Of a DNA stretch of 51,450 bases, positions 16,877 to 25,764 are shown one piece after another. Below the pieces are notes generated by a model. It saw only the letters and a program-made list of their open reading frames with translations. It had not been told where the DNA came from and ran no database searches. The translations under genes were made by a program, and so were the position numbers. Within the stretch, counting starts at the first letter, position 1, and each line of letters opens with the position of its first letter. This stretch comes from an uncultured Eubacteriales bacterium. Lineage in GTDB: Bacteria; Bacillota; Clostridia; Christensenellales; Aristaeellaceae. The DNA lies in contig CALVNS010000019.1 in the NCBI GenBank assembly GCA_944349855.1, positions 1-51,450 of the forward strand, given 5' to 3'.

Positions 16877-18646
16877 ATGCTCTATTCATTTAACGTCGCC
16901 TTCACCCTGCTCATGATCGCAATGCTCGCCGTCGCCGCCTGGCCGCGCGCGCAGCGGCGGCTGAACGCCGTCGGCTGGATTGCCCGCCTGGGCGGCGCGT
17001 GCGAGCGCTTTGTCCGGCGCTTTTACTGGCCGCTGTTTGCGCTGATCCTGCTCGTGGGCGTGCTGTGCCGCGTATACCGCTTCGGCGTGCTGCCCATGGG
17101 CCTCAACCAGGACGGCGCGATGGCCGCCGTGGACGGCTATGCGCTGGCGATGTACGGCACGGACCGCTTTGGCACGTCCTATCCCGCGCACCTGTGGGCC
17201 TGGGGATACGGCCAGATGAGCGCGCTGTACTCGTACCTTTGCATCCCGTTCTTTCGCGTGATGGGCCTCTCGCGCCTGTCGATGCGCCTGCCCATGCTGT
17301 GCGTGAGCCTGGCGATGCTGCCGGTCCTGTGGGACCTGGCGCGCAGGCTGTGCGGGCGCGGCTTTGCGCTGCTGGCGCTGCTGCTCGTGTGCGTCAACCC
17401 CTGGCAGATGATGCAGAGCCGCTGGGCGCTGGACTGCAACATGATGTCCCACTGCCTGTTGCTGGGCGTCTACCTGCTGGTCATCGGCGCGCAGGGACGG
17501 CGCACGTGGGCGCTGTGCCTGTCGATGGTGCCCTTTGCGATGAGCATGTATGCCTATGGCGTGGCGATCTACTCCACGCCCGTGCTGCTGCTGTGCGCGG
17601 CGGTCTACCTGCTGTGCAAAAAGCGGGCCTCCCTTGTGCAGGTGCTGCTGAGCGCGGCAATCTGGCTGCTGCTGTCCGCGCCGATCATCCTGACGATGAT
17701 GATCAACTACTTCCAATGGGATACGATGCAGCTCGGCCCGATCACCCTGCAGCTGTTTGACGAAAACGCACGCACGCAGGAGATCGCGTTCATGACGGAC
17801 GACATGTACCGCGCATTTGCGCAAAACGCGCTGGAGTGGCTGCGCGTGACGTTCCTGCAGGGCTACGACTCCTCGACGTTCAACTCCGTACCGGGCTTCC
17901 GCACGCTGTACATCTTCTCCTTCCCTGCGCTGATCGCCGGGCTCGTATGGCTGGTGCGCGATCGTCGCCGCGCGGCGCTCGCGGGCCTTGCGCGCACGCG
18001 GGACGGCCTTGACTGCGACGGGGCGATGCTGCTGCTGTGCTGGCTGATCGCCATGGCCGTGTGCGGTCTTTTGACCAGCTCGCCCAACGTCAACCGCGCC
18101 AACGGCGTCTACTACGCGCTGATGCTGCTGTGCGCCTATGCGCTGTACCGCTGCGTGCGGGGCGTGCGGGCGTTTGCGCCGCTGATCGCCTGCATGTACC
18201 TGCTTGCGTTCGGCGGACAGTGCGCCGTGTACTTCAGTCCCGGCTACGCCGACTATACCGCGCAGAACTATCAGCCCGGCCTGTACGAGGCGATCGCGTC
18301 GGTGAAGACCTTCCCCTACTCGTTTGACGTCGTCTACATCACATCGCCCGGCGAGGACGAGAGCGAGAACGTCATCTCGCGCATGATCGCCGCGGTGGCG
18401 CTGGGGCTGGACCGCGACGAGATGAACGATGAAAAGGAGCTGACCGACGCGTCCGGCGAGCCCATCGGCTACTACACGGACTGGTTCTGGTTCCAGGATT
18501 TCTCCAACTTCACCCCGGATCCGACCGGCTGCGCCGTGTATGTCATCCCGCAGTCGGCCAGGGCGCTCTTTGACGAGGCCGACTACCTGATCTGGGATTA
18601 CCAGCAATTTGCCGTCGCCTATCCCCGCTACTGGGTCGAAGACTGA
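16877..18646 (+). CDS. GT39-like membrane glycosyltransferase
   Basis: A 589-residue polytopic protein with about ten to eleven membrane helices and a soluble C-terminal tail. The first extracytosolic loop carries an acidic motif (GLNQDGA, near residue 75) at the place of the catalytic acid of ArnT/PMT-type GT39 enzymes, and MQSRW follows, a pattern of this group. These enzymes transfer sugars from polyprenyl-phosphate donors to envelope acceptors. The start at 16877 was chosen over the ATG two codons earlier because AGAGGAG is correctly spaced. A paralogue follows 12 bases downstream. Confidence 0.72.
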   Translation: MLYSFNVAFTLLMIAMLAVAAWPRAQRRLNAVGWIARLGGACERFVRRFYWPLFALILLVGVLCRVYRFGVLPMGLNQDGAMAAVDGYALAMYGTDRFGTSYPAHLWAWGYGQMSALYSYLCIPFFRVMGLSRLSMRLPMLCVSLAMLPVLWDLARRLCGRGFALLALLLVCVNPWQMMQSRWALDCNMMSHCLLLGVYLLVIGAQGRRTWALCLSMVPFAMSMYAYGVAIYSTPVLLLCAAVYLLCKKRASLVQVLLSAAIWLLLSAPIILTMMINYFQWDTMQLGPITLQLFDENARTQEIAFMTDDMYRAFAQNALEWLRVTFLQGYDSSTFNSVPGFRTLYIFSFPALIAGLVWLVRDRRRAALAGLARTRDGLDCDGAMLLLCWLIAMAVCGLLTSSPNVNRANGVYYALMLLCAYALYRCVRGVRAFAPLIACMYLLAFGGQCAVYFSPGYADYTAQNYQPGLYEAIASVKTFPYSFDVVYITSPGEDESENVISRMIAAVALGLDRDEMNDEKELTDASGEPIGYYTDWFWFQDFSNFTPDPTGCAVYVIPQSARALFDEADYLIWDYQQFAVAYPRYWVED

Positions 18647-18658
18647 GGAGGGACGCCC

Positions 18659-20443
18659 TTGAACATGCCGCTCATCACCGCATTGCTCTTCCTGTGCGCC
18701 GGGCTGTGCGCGCTCGCCGTGCAGCCCCGCCCGTGCGCCGCGCTGCGCCGTGTGCGCCCGCTGCGCGCGGCGGATGCGGGCCTGTCCCGCCTGTGCGCCC
18801 GCCTGTCCGTTCCCCTGCTCGTGCTGATCGCTGCGGCGGCGCTGTTTGCGCGCCTGTACGCGCTCACGGCCGTGCCTGCGGGCCTGTCCGCCGAAGAGGC
18901 GCTCGTGGGGGTGGAGGCAAAGGCGCTGCTGCAGACCGGCGGCGAGGCCTTTTCCGGCGCGCTGACCGCCCAGATGGACGTGTGGCGCACCTCGCAGACG
19001 GGGCCGTTGCTCTCGGCGCTGGCCGTGCCATTCGTCGCGCTGCTTGGCCCGACCGCCCTGGCCGTCCGCCTGCCGATGGCGCTGCTGCACCTGCTGTCCG
19101 CGGCCGCGTTCTACGGCCTGTGCCGCCGCATCGCGGGGCGCGCGGGCGGGCTGTGCGGGCTGTTCCTCTATGCGCTCGCGCCGGGGCTGATCATGCAGAG
19201 CCGCTGGGCCTACAGCGCGCAGGCGCTGGGACCCATGCTCGTGATCGGGCTGTGGCTGCTGGCGGTATCGCAGCGGCGGCGCGCGCTGTATCCCGTGGCG
19301 ATGGCCGTCTTTGGCCTGGCGACCTATGCGTGCGACGCCGCCTGGTATGTGCTGCCGCCGTTCGTGCTGCTGCTGACCGTCTACGCGCTCGCCTCGCGCC
19401 GCGTCGCCCCGCGCATGGCCCTGCCGGGGGCCACGCTGTACCTGCTGCTGGCGCTGCCCGCGCTGCTGACGCTTGCGGTCAACACGCTGAACCTGCCGGG
19501 CTTTACACTGCTGGGCGTTCAGATTCCGCGCTTTGGCGCCTTTGAACACGCGGGCCGGGGGCCGTTTGCGCCCTATGACGTCCTGATCCGCGGTTCGGAT
19601 GCGTTTGACGCGATGATGGACAACGGCTTTTCGTTCGTGCGCCAGACGCTGCTGCAGCTGCCCGAGGAGGAAAACGTCACCTCCGACCTGTTCGCAATGC
19701 CAAACTTCGGCCTCTATCAGCTGTTCCTGCTGCCTGTGGCCGTGCTCGGCGGCGTGGCGTATCTCGTGCGCCTCGCGCGCGAGCGGGGGCGCGCCGCGCT
19801 GCCCCGCAACGTCATCGGCGTGCTCGCGGCGGACGGTCAGGACGGCGCGTGGTGGCTGCCCTGCGTCGCCTGCGCGCTGCTGCTGGTGTGCATGGCGGGC
19901 TACGGTATCCTCTTTCGCGGTCTGAACGCCGGCCACCTCTCCATGGTGCTGCCGCTGCTGATCCTGCTGTGCGCGCAGGGCGTTATATACATCGCGCGGC
20001 GCGTGCCGTTGGGCGGCGCGCTGCTGTGCGCCGTCTATGCGCTGGGCTTTGCCCTGTTCCTTGGCGCGTACTTTGCCGAGTATGCCCCTGCGCGCACCGC
20101 GACGACGCATTACAACGGCTTCATGGAGGCGGCCGCCTTTGCCTCCACACTCGACGCGGACGAGGTGCATGTCACCTCCAACGTCTACCCGCATGAGAAC
20201 CCGGACATGGCCGTGCGCGTGCTGACGGCCTTCGGGTTCGATCTGCCCACGGCGGACCTGCTGGGCCAGACGCAGGGACAGACATTCGCGGGCCGGTTCT
20301 CCGTCTTCTACCCGGAGAGCCAGACGATTGAGCCGACGCCCGGTACGGCGTACATCCTGCGTGGAAGCGACGCCTACATGCAGGACACCTCCGGCTTTGA
20401 CAGCCGAGACTTTGGCGACTGGTGCGTGCTCTGGGTGCCCTAA
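18659..20443 (+). CDS. GT39-like membrane glycosyltransferase, paralogue
   Basis: A 594-residue polytopic protein parallel in layout to the preceding one. GLSAEEA replaces GLNQDGA in the first loop, and MQSRW is conserved (IMQSRWAYSAQALGP). Sequence similarity is otherwise modest, so this is an old duplication. The TTG at 18659 is best spaced (seven bases) from AGGAGG; an ATG at 18665 is possible. Together with the upstream copy and the hydrolase it probably modifies a cell-envelope polymer; the substrate is not readable. Confidence 0.72.
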   Translation: MNMPLITALLFLCAGLCALAVQPRPCAALRRVRPLRAADAGLSRLCARLSVPLLVLIAAAALFARLYALTAVPAGLSAEEALVGVEAKALLQTGGEAFSGALTAQMDVWRTSQTGPLLSALAVPFVALLGPTALAVRLPMALLHLLSAAAFYGLCRRIAGRAGGLCGLFLYALAPGLIMQSRWAYSAQALGPMLVIGLWLLAVSQRRRALYPVAMAVFGLATYACDAAWYVLPPFVLLLTVYALASRRVAPRMALPGATLYLLLALPALLTLAVNTLNLPGFTLLGVQIPRFGAFEHAGRGPFAPYDVLIRGSDAFDAMMDNGFSFVRQTLLQLPEEENVTSDLFAMPNFGLYQLFLLPVAVLGGVAYLVRLARERGRAALPRNVIGVLAADGQDGAWWLPCVACALLLVCMAGYGILFRGLNAGHLSMVLPLLILLCAQGVIYIARRVPLGGALLCAVYALGFALFLGAYFAEYAPARTATTHYNGFMEAAAFASTLDADEVHVTSNVYPHENPDMAVRVLTAFGFDLPTADLLGQTQGQTFAGRFSVFYPESQTIEPTPGTAYILRGSDAYMQDTSGFDSRDFGDWCVLWVP

Positions 20444-20485
20444 GCCGCCAGTCCTCCAAAACCTTCCTGGCCCAACGCCGCGCGC

Positions 20486-20514
20486 TTGTGTTATGCGTCC
20501 ATTTCCTGTATAAT
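20486..20514 (+). promoter_or_regulatory. Promoter of the glycogen branching enzyme gene
   Basis: TTGTGT and a perfect TATAAT are 17 bases apart, about 57 bases before the predicted start. Confidence 0.65.
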
Positions 20515-20570
20515 GGATGTACACGGCGCGCGGCGTTGACGCGCAGACGCTCACGAGGAGGATGATGGTT

Positions 20571-22601
20571 ATGGCGGCGACCGTACGGCGCAAGAAGCGT
20601 TACGGCATTCTCACGATCGATCCCTGGCTCGAACGCTACGAGGGCGACATCGACCTGCGCATGGGGCGCTACAAATCGGTCAAGCGGTCCCTGCTGCCTG
20701 CCGGCACGAAGCTGCAGGACTTCGCCAACGGCGATCTGTATTACGGCTTTCACCGTACGGACAAGGGATGGGTCTACCGCGAATGGGCGCCCGGCGCCAC
20801 CGCCATGCACCTCATCGGCGACTTCAACAAGTGGAACCGTGAATCCCACCCGATGAAACGCCTGGAGAACGGCGTATGGGAGATCGAGCTGCGGGGCAAG
20901 AACGCGCTCAAGCACCGCTCGCACATCAAGGTTCAGGTGACGCATGCGGGCGGCGTGGAGGACCACATCCCCCTGTACATCCACCGCGTCGTGCAGGATC
21001 CCCAGACCAAGACCTTCGACGGCCAGATCTGGGCGCCCGCCAAGCCCTATGAATGGCACGACCAGCGCTTTGCGCCCAAGACCAACGTGCCTCCCATCAT
21101 CTATGAGGCGCACATCGGCATGGCGCAGGAAAAAGAGGGCATCGGCACCTACAAGGAATTCACCCAGAATCTGCTGCCGCGCATCAAAAACGACGGCTAC
21201 AACACCGTGCAGCTCATGGCGATCATGGAGCACCCGTACTACGCGTCGTTCGGCTATCAGGTGACGAACTTCTTCGCCGCCTCCTCGTGGTATGGCACGC
21301 CGGACGACCTCAAGGAGCTCATCGACACCGCGCACGGCATGGGCCTGAGCGTGCTGCTGGACCTGGTGCATTCGCACGCGGCCAAGAACACCGCCGAGGG
21401 CATCAACCGCTTTGACGGCACGGACACGCAGTTCTTCCTGCCCGGCAGCGCGGGCAACCACCCCGCGTGGGATTCGAAGCTCTTCGACTACGGCAAGCAC
21501 GAGGTGCTGCACTTCCTGCTGTCCAATCTCAAGTTCTGGCTGACCGAATATCACTTCGACGGCTTCCGCTTCGACGGCGTGACGAGCATGCTCTATCACG
21601 ATCATGGCCTGGGCCGGGCGTTCGACGGCTATGACAAGTACTTCTCCATGAACACAAACGTTGACGCCGTGACGTACCTGCAGCTGGCCAGCGAGCTGTG
21701 CCACGCCGTCAAGCGCGGCTGCGTGCTCATCGCCGAAGATATGAGCGGCATGCCGGGCATGTGCCTGCCCGTCAAGGAGGGCGGCCTGGGCTTTGACTAC
21801 CGGCTGTCCATGGGCGTGCCGGACTTCTGGATCAAGATGCTCAAGGAGCGCCGCGATGAGGACTGGGACATGGGCAAGATGTGGTATGAGCTGACCACCC
21901 GCCGCCCGCAGGAGAAGAACATCGGCTACTGCGAGTCCCACGATCAGGCGCTGGTGGGCGACAAGACGATCATGTTCTGGCTGGCCGACAAGGAAATGTA
22001 CTGGGGCATGAACCGCGCCTACCCCAATCCGACGGTCGAGCGCGCCATGGCCCTGCACAAGATGATCCGTCTGGTCACCTGCTCGCTGGCGGGCGAGGGC
22101 TACCTCAACTTCATGGGCAACGAGTTCGGCCACCCGGAGTGGATCGACTTCCCGCGCGAGGGCAACGGCTGGAGCTTCGCGCACGCACGCCGGCTGTGGA
22201 GCCTGGCCGAGGACGGCTTCCTGCGCTATTCGTACCTGGGCGACTTTGACAAGGCCATGCTCGCGCTCATCAAGCGCTGCGGTGTGCTTGCGGCCGGCTC
22301 CGCGCGCAATCTGTGGCAGGAACAGGAGCGCAAGCTGCTCGCCTTCGAGAAGGCCGGGCTGATCTTCCTGTTCAACTTCCACCCGGTGCAGTCGCTCAAG
22401 GACTTCTACCTGCCCGTGGTGCAGGAAGGGCGCTATCGCGTCGTGCTGGACAGCGACAGCGCCTGCTTCGGCGGCTACGAGCGCATCACGCACGACTACG
22501 TGTACGAGGCGCGCTCGCAGAACAAGCGCGGCATCGGCTTTGAGATTTACATCCCCGCGCGCACGGCGTTGGTGCTCGAGCGCATCGAGGACAAGGCATA
22601 A
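20571..22601 (+). CDS. glgB: 1,4-alpha-glucan branching enzyme, GH13_8 type
   Basis: A 676-residue enzyme that makes alpha-1,6 branches in glycogen. An N-terminal CBM48-like domain (REWAPGATAMHLIGDFNKWNRESHP) precedes the GH13 barrel. Catalytic residues are Asp335 in FRFDGVTSM, Glu389 in LIAEDMSG and Asp458 in ESHDQ. The VTSMLYHDHG context is that of the eukaryote-like GH13_8 subfamily, not the usual bacterial GH13_9 GlgB. The ATG at 20571 was chosen over the two ATGs just upstream because GAGGAGG is best spaced. No glgA, glgC or glgP is nearby. Confidence 0.93.
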   Translation: MAATVRRKKRYGILTIDPWLERYEGDIDLRMGRYKSVKRSLLPAGTKLQDFANGDLYYGFHRTDKGWVYREWAPGATAMHLIGDFNKWNRESHPMKRLENGVWEIELRGKNALKHRSHIKVQVTHAGGVEDHIPLYIHRVVQDPQTKTFDGQIWAPAKPYEWHDQRFAPKTNVPPIIYEAHIGMAQEKEGIGTYKEFTQNLLPRIKNDGYNTVQLMAIMEHPYYASFGYQVTNFFAASSWYGTPDDLKELIDTAHGMGLSVLLDLVHSHAAKNTAEGINRFDGTDTQFFLPGSAGNHPAWDSKLFDYGKHEVLHFLLSNLKFWLTEYHFDGFRFDGVTSMLYHDHGLGRAFDGYDKYFSMNTNVDAVTYLQLASELCHAVKRGCVLIAEDMSGMPGMCLPVKEGGLGFDYRLSMGVPDFWIKMLKERRDEDWDMGKMWYELTTRRPQEKNIGYCESHDQALVGDKTIMFWLADKEMYWGMNRAYPNPTVERAMALHKMIRLVTCSLAGEGYLNFMGNEFGHPEWIDFPREGNGWSFAHARRLWSLAEDGFLRYSYLGDFDKAMLALIKRCGVLAAGSARNLWQEQERKLLAFEKAGLIFLFNFHPVQSLKDFYLPVVQEGRYRVVLDSDSACFGGYERITHDYVYEARSQNKRGIGFEIYIPARTALVLERIEDKA

Positions 22602-22625
22602 CGCGTCCGGAGGAGGCAGATATAT

Positions 22626-23552
22626 ATGTTCGTCAGCGTCAGCCGCCGCACCGACATTCCGGCGTTCTACGCGCCCTGGTTCATGGGCCGCGTGCGCGAC
22701 GGCTTCTGCCTCGTGCCCAATCCCTACGACGCGCGGCGCTTCTCTCGCGTGTCCCTCTCGCCCCGGGATGCGGAGCTGATCATGTTCTGGTCCAAAAATC
22801 CAGCGCCGCTGCTGACGCACCTGGACGAGTTGGACGCGCGCGGCTACACCTACGCCTTTACCTTCACCCTGACGCCCTACGGTCCGGGGCTCGAGCCGGG
22901 ACTGCCCGACGTCTGCGCGCGGGTAGAGACGTTTGAGCGCCTGTCGCAGCGCCTGGGTCCGCTGCGCGTCGACTGGCGGTATGATCCCATACTGCTGGAC
23001 GGTCAGTTCACGGTTTCATACCACGCGGAGCGCTTCTCCCGCCTGTGCGAGCGCCTTTCACCCCTCACCACGCGCTGCATCTTCAGCTTTGCCGATCCCT
23101 ATCCCCACCTGCGCGGCCGCGTGCGCTCCGCTCCCGAGGGCGAGATGCGCGCGCTTGCCGCTGCGCTGGCCCGCATCGCAGCGACGCACGGCCTGACGCT
23201 GGAGACCTGCTGCGAGCGGATCGATCTGTCGGATCTGGGCATCTCGCATGGCGCCTGCCTGGATGCAGGGCGCGCCGCGCGCATCCTCGGCCGTCCGGTG
23301 TCCGCCACGCATGATACGGGCCAACGGTCCGGCTGCGGCTGCGTGCGCAGCGTGGACATCGGCGCGTATGACACCTGTCCCGGCGGCTGCGCCTATTGCT
23401 ATGCGACGCATGCCGCCGCCCGGGCCCGCGCCCGATATGCGGCGCACGATCCCGCCGCGCCGGCGTTGACGGGGCCGATCCCGCCCGGCGTGCGCGTGGA
23501 CGAGCGTGCCATGCCGCCCCTGTGCGAGGCGCAGACGCGCCTGCCTCTGTAA
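22626..23552 (+). CDS. DUF1848 protein, radical SAM-like
   Basis: A 308-residue protein. It begins VSVSRRTDIPAFY and contains VPNPYDARRFSRVSLSP and FWSKNPAP, the family hallmarks. A C-terminal CPGGCAYCYA (Cys251, 255, 258) has the radical SAM spacing but sits near the C terminus, whereas most radical SAM enzymes have it N-terminal. Its reaction is unknown. It is 24 bases after glgB, with a GGAGGAGG site upstream, and so is probably co-transcribed, though no functional link to glycogen is known. Confidence 0.85.
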   Translation: MFVSVSRRTDIPAFYAPWFMGRVRDGFCLVPNPYDARRFSRVSLSPRDAELIMFWSKNPAPLLTHLDELDARGYTYAFTFTLTPYGPGLEPGLPDVCARVETFERLSQRLGPLRVDWRYDPILLDGQFTVSYHAERFSRLCERLSPLTTRCIFSFADPYPHLRGRVRSAPEGEMRALAAALARIAATHGLTLETCCERIDLSDLGISHGACLDAGRAARILGRPVSATHDTGQRSGCGCVRSVDIGAYDTCPGGCAYCYATHAAARARARYAAHDPAAPALTGPIPPGVRVDERAMPPLCEAQTRLPL

Positions 23553-23557
23553 GGTTC

Positions 23558-23594
23558 AACCGTCCCCCGGCTCCGGCCGGTCGGGCGGTTTTTT
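23558..23594 (+). terminator. Terminator after the DUF1848 gene
   Basis: AACCGTCCC pairs with GGGCGGTT (one wobble) around a GC-rich inner loop, followed by six T. Confidence 0.75.
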
Positions 23595-23608
23595 GCGCTT
23601 TGCGGCCT

Positions 23609-23636
23609 TTGCATGGCGGCGCTTTTATGGTATCAT
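23609..23636 (+). promoter_or_regulatory. Promoter of the GH20 gene
   Basis: TTGCAT and TATCAT are 16 bases apart, 60 bases before the start codon. Confidence 0.55.
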
Positions 23637-23695
23637 GAGGCCAGAGCACCACGGGCGCGGCGTCGTCCGCGCCCCATCAAGAGGAGGTCTTTTCC

Positions 23696-25576
23696 ATGCC
23701 CACGCTTTACTTTACCGGCGATGTCGCGCAGGTCGAGGCAGGCCTTGCGCTGCTGTGCGAAGAGCTCGGCATCCACCGCGCGCCGGACGGCCTGCCTGTC
23801 CGCATTGAGCTGGACCCCGAAGCACCCCAGACGCTTCGCGTCGATGTGGAGCGCACGCACGCCGCCATCGTCTGCCGCGACAGGGCGTCGTGCTTTCGCG
23901 GCCTGTCCCACCTGCTGGCCCACCTGGACGGCGAGCCCTTCTCCGTTTGCGAGGCGCGCCGCTTCACGCGCAACGGCGTGATGTTCGACTGCTCGCGCAA
24001 CGCGGTGGCAAACCTCGACACGCTGCGCTACATGCTGCGCCGCATGGCGCTGATGGGCCTGGACTGGGCGATGATGTACACCGAGGAGACGTACGAGCTG
24101 GACAGCGAGCCCTACTTCGGCTACTGCCGCGGCCGTTACAGCGAGGAGGAGCTGCGCGCGCTGGACGACTATGCCGATGCGCTGGGCATCGAGCTCATCC
24201 CCTGCATCCAGACGCTCTCGCATCTGGAGCGCTTCCTGCACTGGCCGGCGGCGGCGCGCTATCGCGACACGCAGGTGACGCTCATGGTCGGCAATGAGGA
24301 CGTATACGACCTCATCGAGCGCATGCTGAAAAGCGCGGTGCGCCCGTACCGCTCCCGGCGCATCCACATCGGCATGGACGAGGCGTGGGATCTGGGCCGC
24401 GGCGAACGCCTGAGCCGGTATGGCTACACGCCCCCGTCCACGCTGATGGCCGAGCACCTGCGCCGCGTGCGCGAGATCGTCCACAAGCTCGGGCTGCAGG
24501 CGATGATGTGGAGCGACATGCACTTTGAAAACGCGGGACCCGGCGGCTACTATGGCGAGGACAAGGTCTTTACCGAGGAGATCGTGCAAAGCGCGCCCGC
24601 GGACATCGACCTGGTCTATTGGGACTACTATCACGAGCGCGAGGCGGGCTACGACCGCATGCTCACGCTGCACGAGCAGTTCAGCGCCAAGACCGTCTTT
24701 GCCGGCGGCATCTGGACGTGGTCGGGCATCGCGGCAGACTACCGAAAGACCATGGCCGTCATCGGTCCTGCGCTGCGCATGTGCCTCAAGCACGGCGTGC
24801 GTGAGGTCTTCGCCACGGCCTGGGGCGACAACGGCGGCGAGTGTCCGTTCTCGACGATCCTGCTGGGCCTGCAGGCCTATGCGGAATTCGACTATGCCGG
24901 CACGCTGGACGAGGCGCACCTCATGCGCCGCTTTGCGCAGTGCGCCGGCGCGGACGGGCAGGCGTTCCTGCGCATCGGCGAGCTGCACCACCCCTTCGAG
25001 CGCGAAAAGCCCGAGCGGGGCGTGGTCAACGTCTGCAAGCCGCTGCTGTACGAAGATCCGCTGATTCCACTCTTTGAGCGCGACTTTGCGGGCGAGTCGA
25101 TGCAGGCGCACTATGCCGCGCTGCAGATGGACTTCCTGCGCTATGCTGCCGCTGCGCCGCAGGCGCTGCAGCCGATGCTGCGCATGTACGAGGCGCTGGC
25201 GGAGGCGCTGCGCCTCAAGTGCGTATGGCGCGACAGCGCGGCGGCGGCCGTGCGCACGCGTGACCGGGAGGCGGCCCGCGCGCTGCTGGACGTGGCCAAT
25301 GCCAACGTCGCAGCGCTGACGGATCTGGCCGACCGCTGGCGCTCCGCGTGGATGGCGGAGAACAAGCCCTTCGGCTTTGAGGTCGTGGACGCGCGCGTCG
25401 GCGGCGTCATTGCGCGCTTCCACTCCGCCAAGGCGCGCATGCAGGCGTTTGCGGACGGCGAGCTTGCGGACATTCCGGAACTGTCGTGCGAAAAGCTGCC
25501 CTGCCTCGTCGACAGCGACGGCCTGTACATCGCCGAAACGCGCTGGAGTCACCTGGTCTCCGCCAGCAACGTATAA
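23696..25576 (+). CDS. GH20 family beta-N-acetylhexosaminidase-like enzyme
   Basis: A 626-residue cytoplasmic enzyme without signal peptide. A short N-terminal GH20b-like domain is followed by a TIM barrel in which HIGMDEAWDLGRG carries the Asp-Glu catalytic pair of GH20 (substrate-assisted mechanism). Other barrel strands, such as YTEETYELDSEPYFGYCRGRY and IELIPCIQTLSHLE, match this family. The C-terminal third is helical and of unknown role. The expected substrate is an imported N-acetylglucosaminide or N-acetylgalactosaminide. The gene stands alone, with its own promoter and a hairpin behind it. RBS GAGGAGG. Confidence 0.87.
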   Translation: MPTLYFTGDVAQVEAGLALLCEELGIHRAPDGLPVRIELDPEAPQTLRVDVERTHAAIVCRDRASCFRGLSHLLAHLDGEPFSVCEARRFTRNGVMFDCSRNAVANLDTLRYMLRRMALMGLDWAMMYTEETYELDSEPYFGYCRGRYSEEELRALDDYADALGIELIPCIQTLSHLERFLHWPAAARYRDTQVTLMVGNEDVYDLIERMLKSAVRPYRSRRIHIGMDEAWDLGRGERLSRYGYTPPSTLMAEHLRRVREIVHKLGLQAMMWSDMHFENAGPGGYYGEDKVFTEEIVQSAPADIDLVYWDYYHEREAGYDRMLTLHEQFSAKTVFAGGIWTWSGIAADYRKTMAVIGPALRMCLKHGVREVFATAWGDNGGECPFSTILLGLQAYAEFDYAGTLDEAHLMRRFAQCAGADGQAFLRIGELHHPFEREKPERGVVNVCKPLLYEDPLIPLFERDFAGESMQAHYAALQMDFLRYAAAAPQALQPMLRMYEALAEALRLKCVWRDSAAAAVRTRDREAARALLDVANANVAALTDLADRWRSAWMAENKPFGFEVVDARVGGVIARFHSAKARMQAFADGELADIPELSCEKLPCLVDSDGLYIAETRWSHLVSASNV

Positions 25577-25600
25577 GCGCCCATTATTGCGGCGCAGCGA

Positions 25601-25627
25601 CGCCCCCACGGCCTGGCTGTGGGGGCG
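25601..25627 (+). terminator. Probable terminator after the GH20 gene
   Basis: A nine-base perfect stem CGCCCCCAC/GTGGGGGCG with a nine-base loop. The following sequence is T-rich but interrupted, so termination may be partial. Confidence 0.55.
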
Positions 25628-25764
25628 TCGTGCTCTTGTGTCTCATCGTCTGCGGGCAAGACTACTTGTTAAATGGAAACGTTCTTTGTATATCATCTGT
25701 TATCAACAATTCTCTTTGCGGCCAAAGGCCTTCTTCGTACTACATGAAAGAGACATCCCTGGGC

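Noticed and set aside
16886-20593. A very long antisense open frame over the GT39-like genes
   Set aside because: It is rich in Arg, Gln, His and Ala, has no ribosome site or domain, and mirrors the codon bias of the GC-rich genes on the other strand.
20172-22820. Long antisense open frame over glgB and DUF1848
   Set aside because: It mirrors high-GC codon bias; glgB has all catalytic residues on the plus strand.
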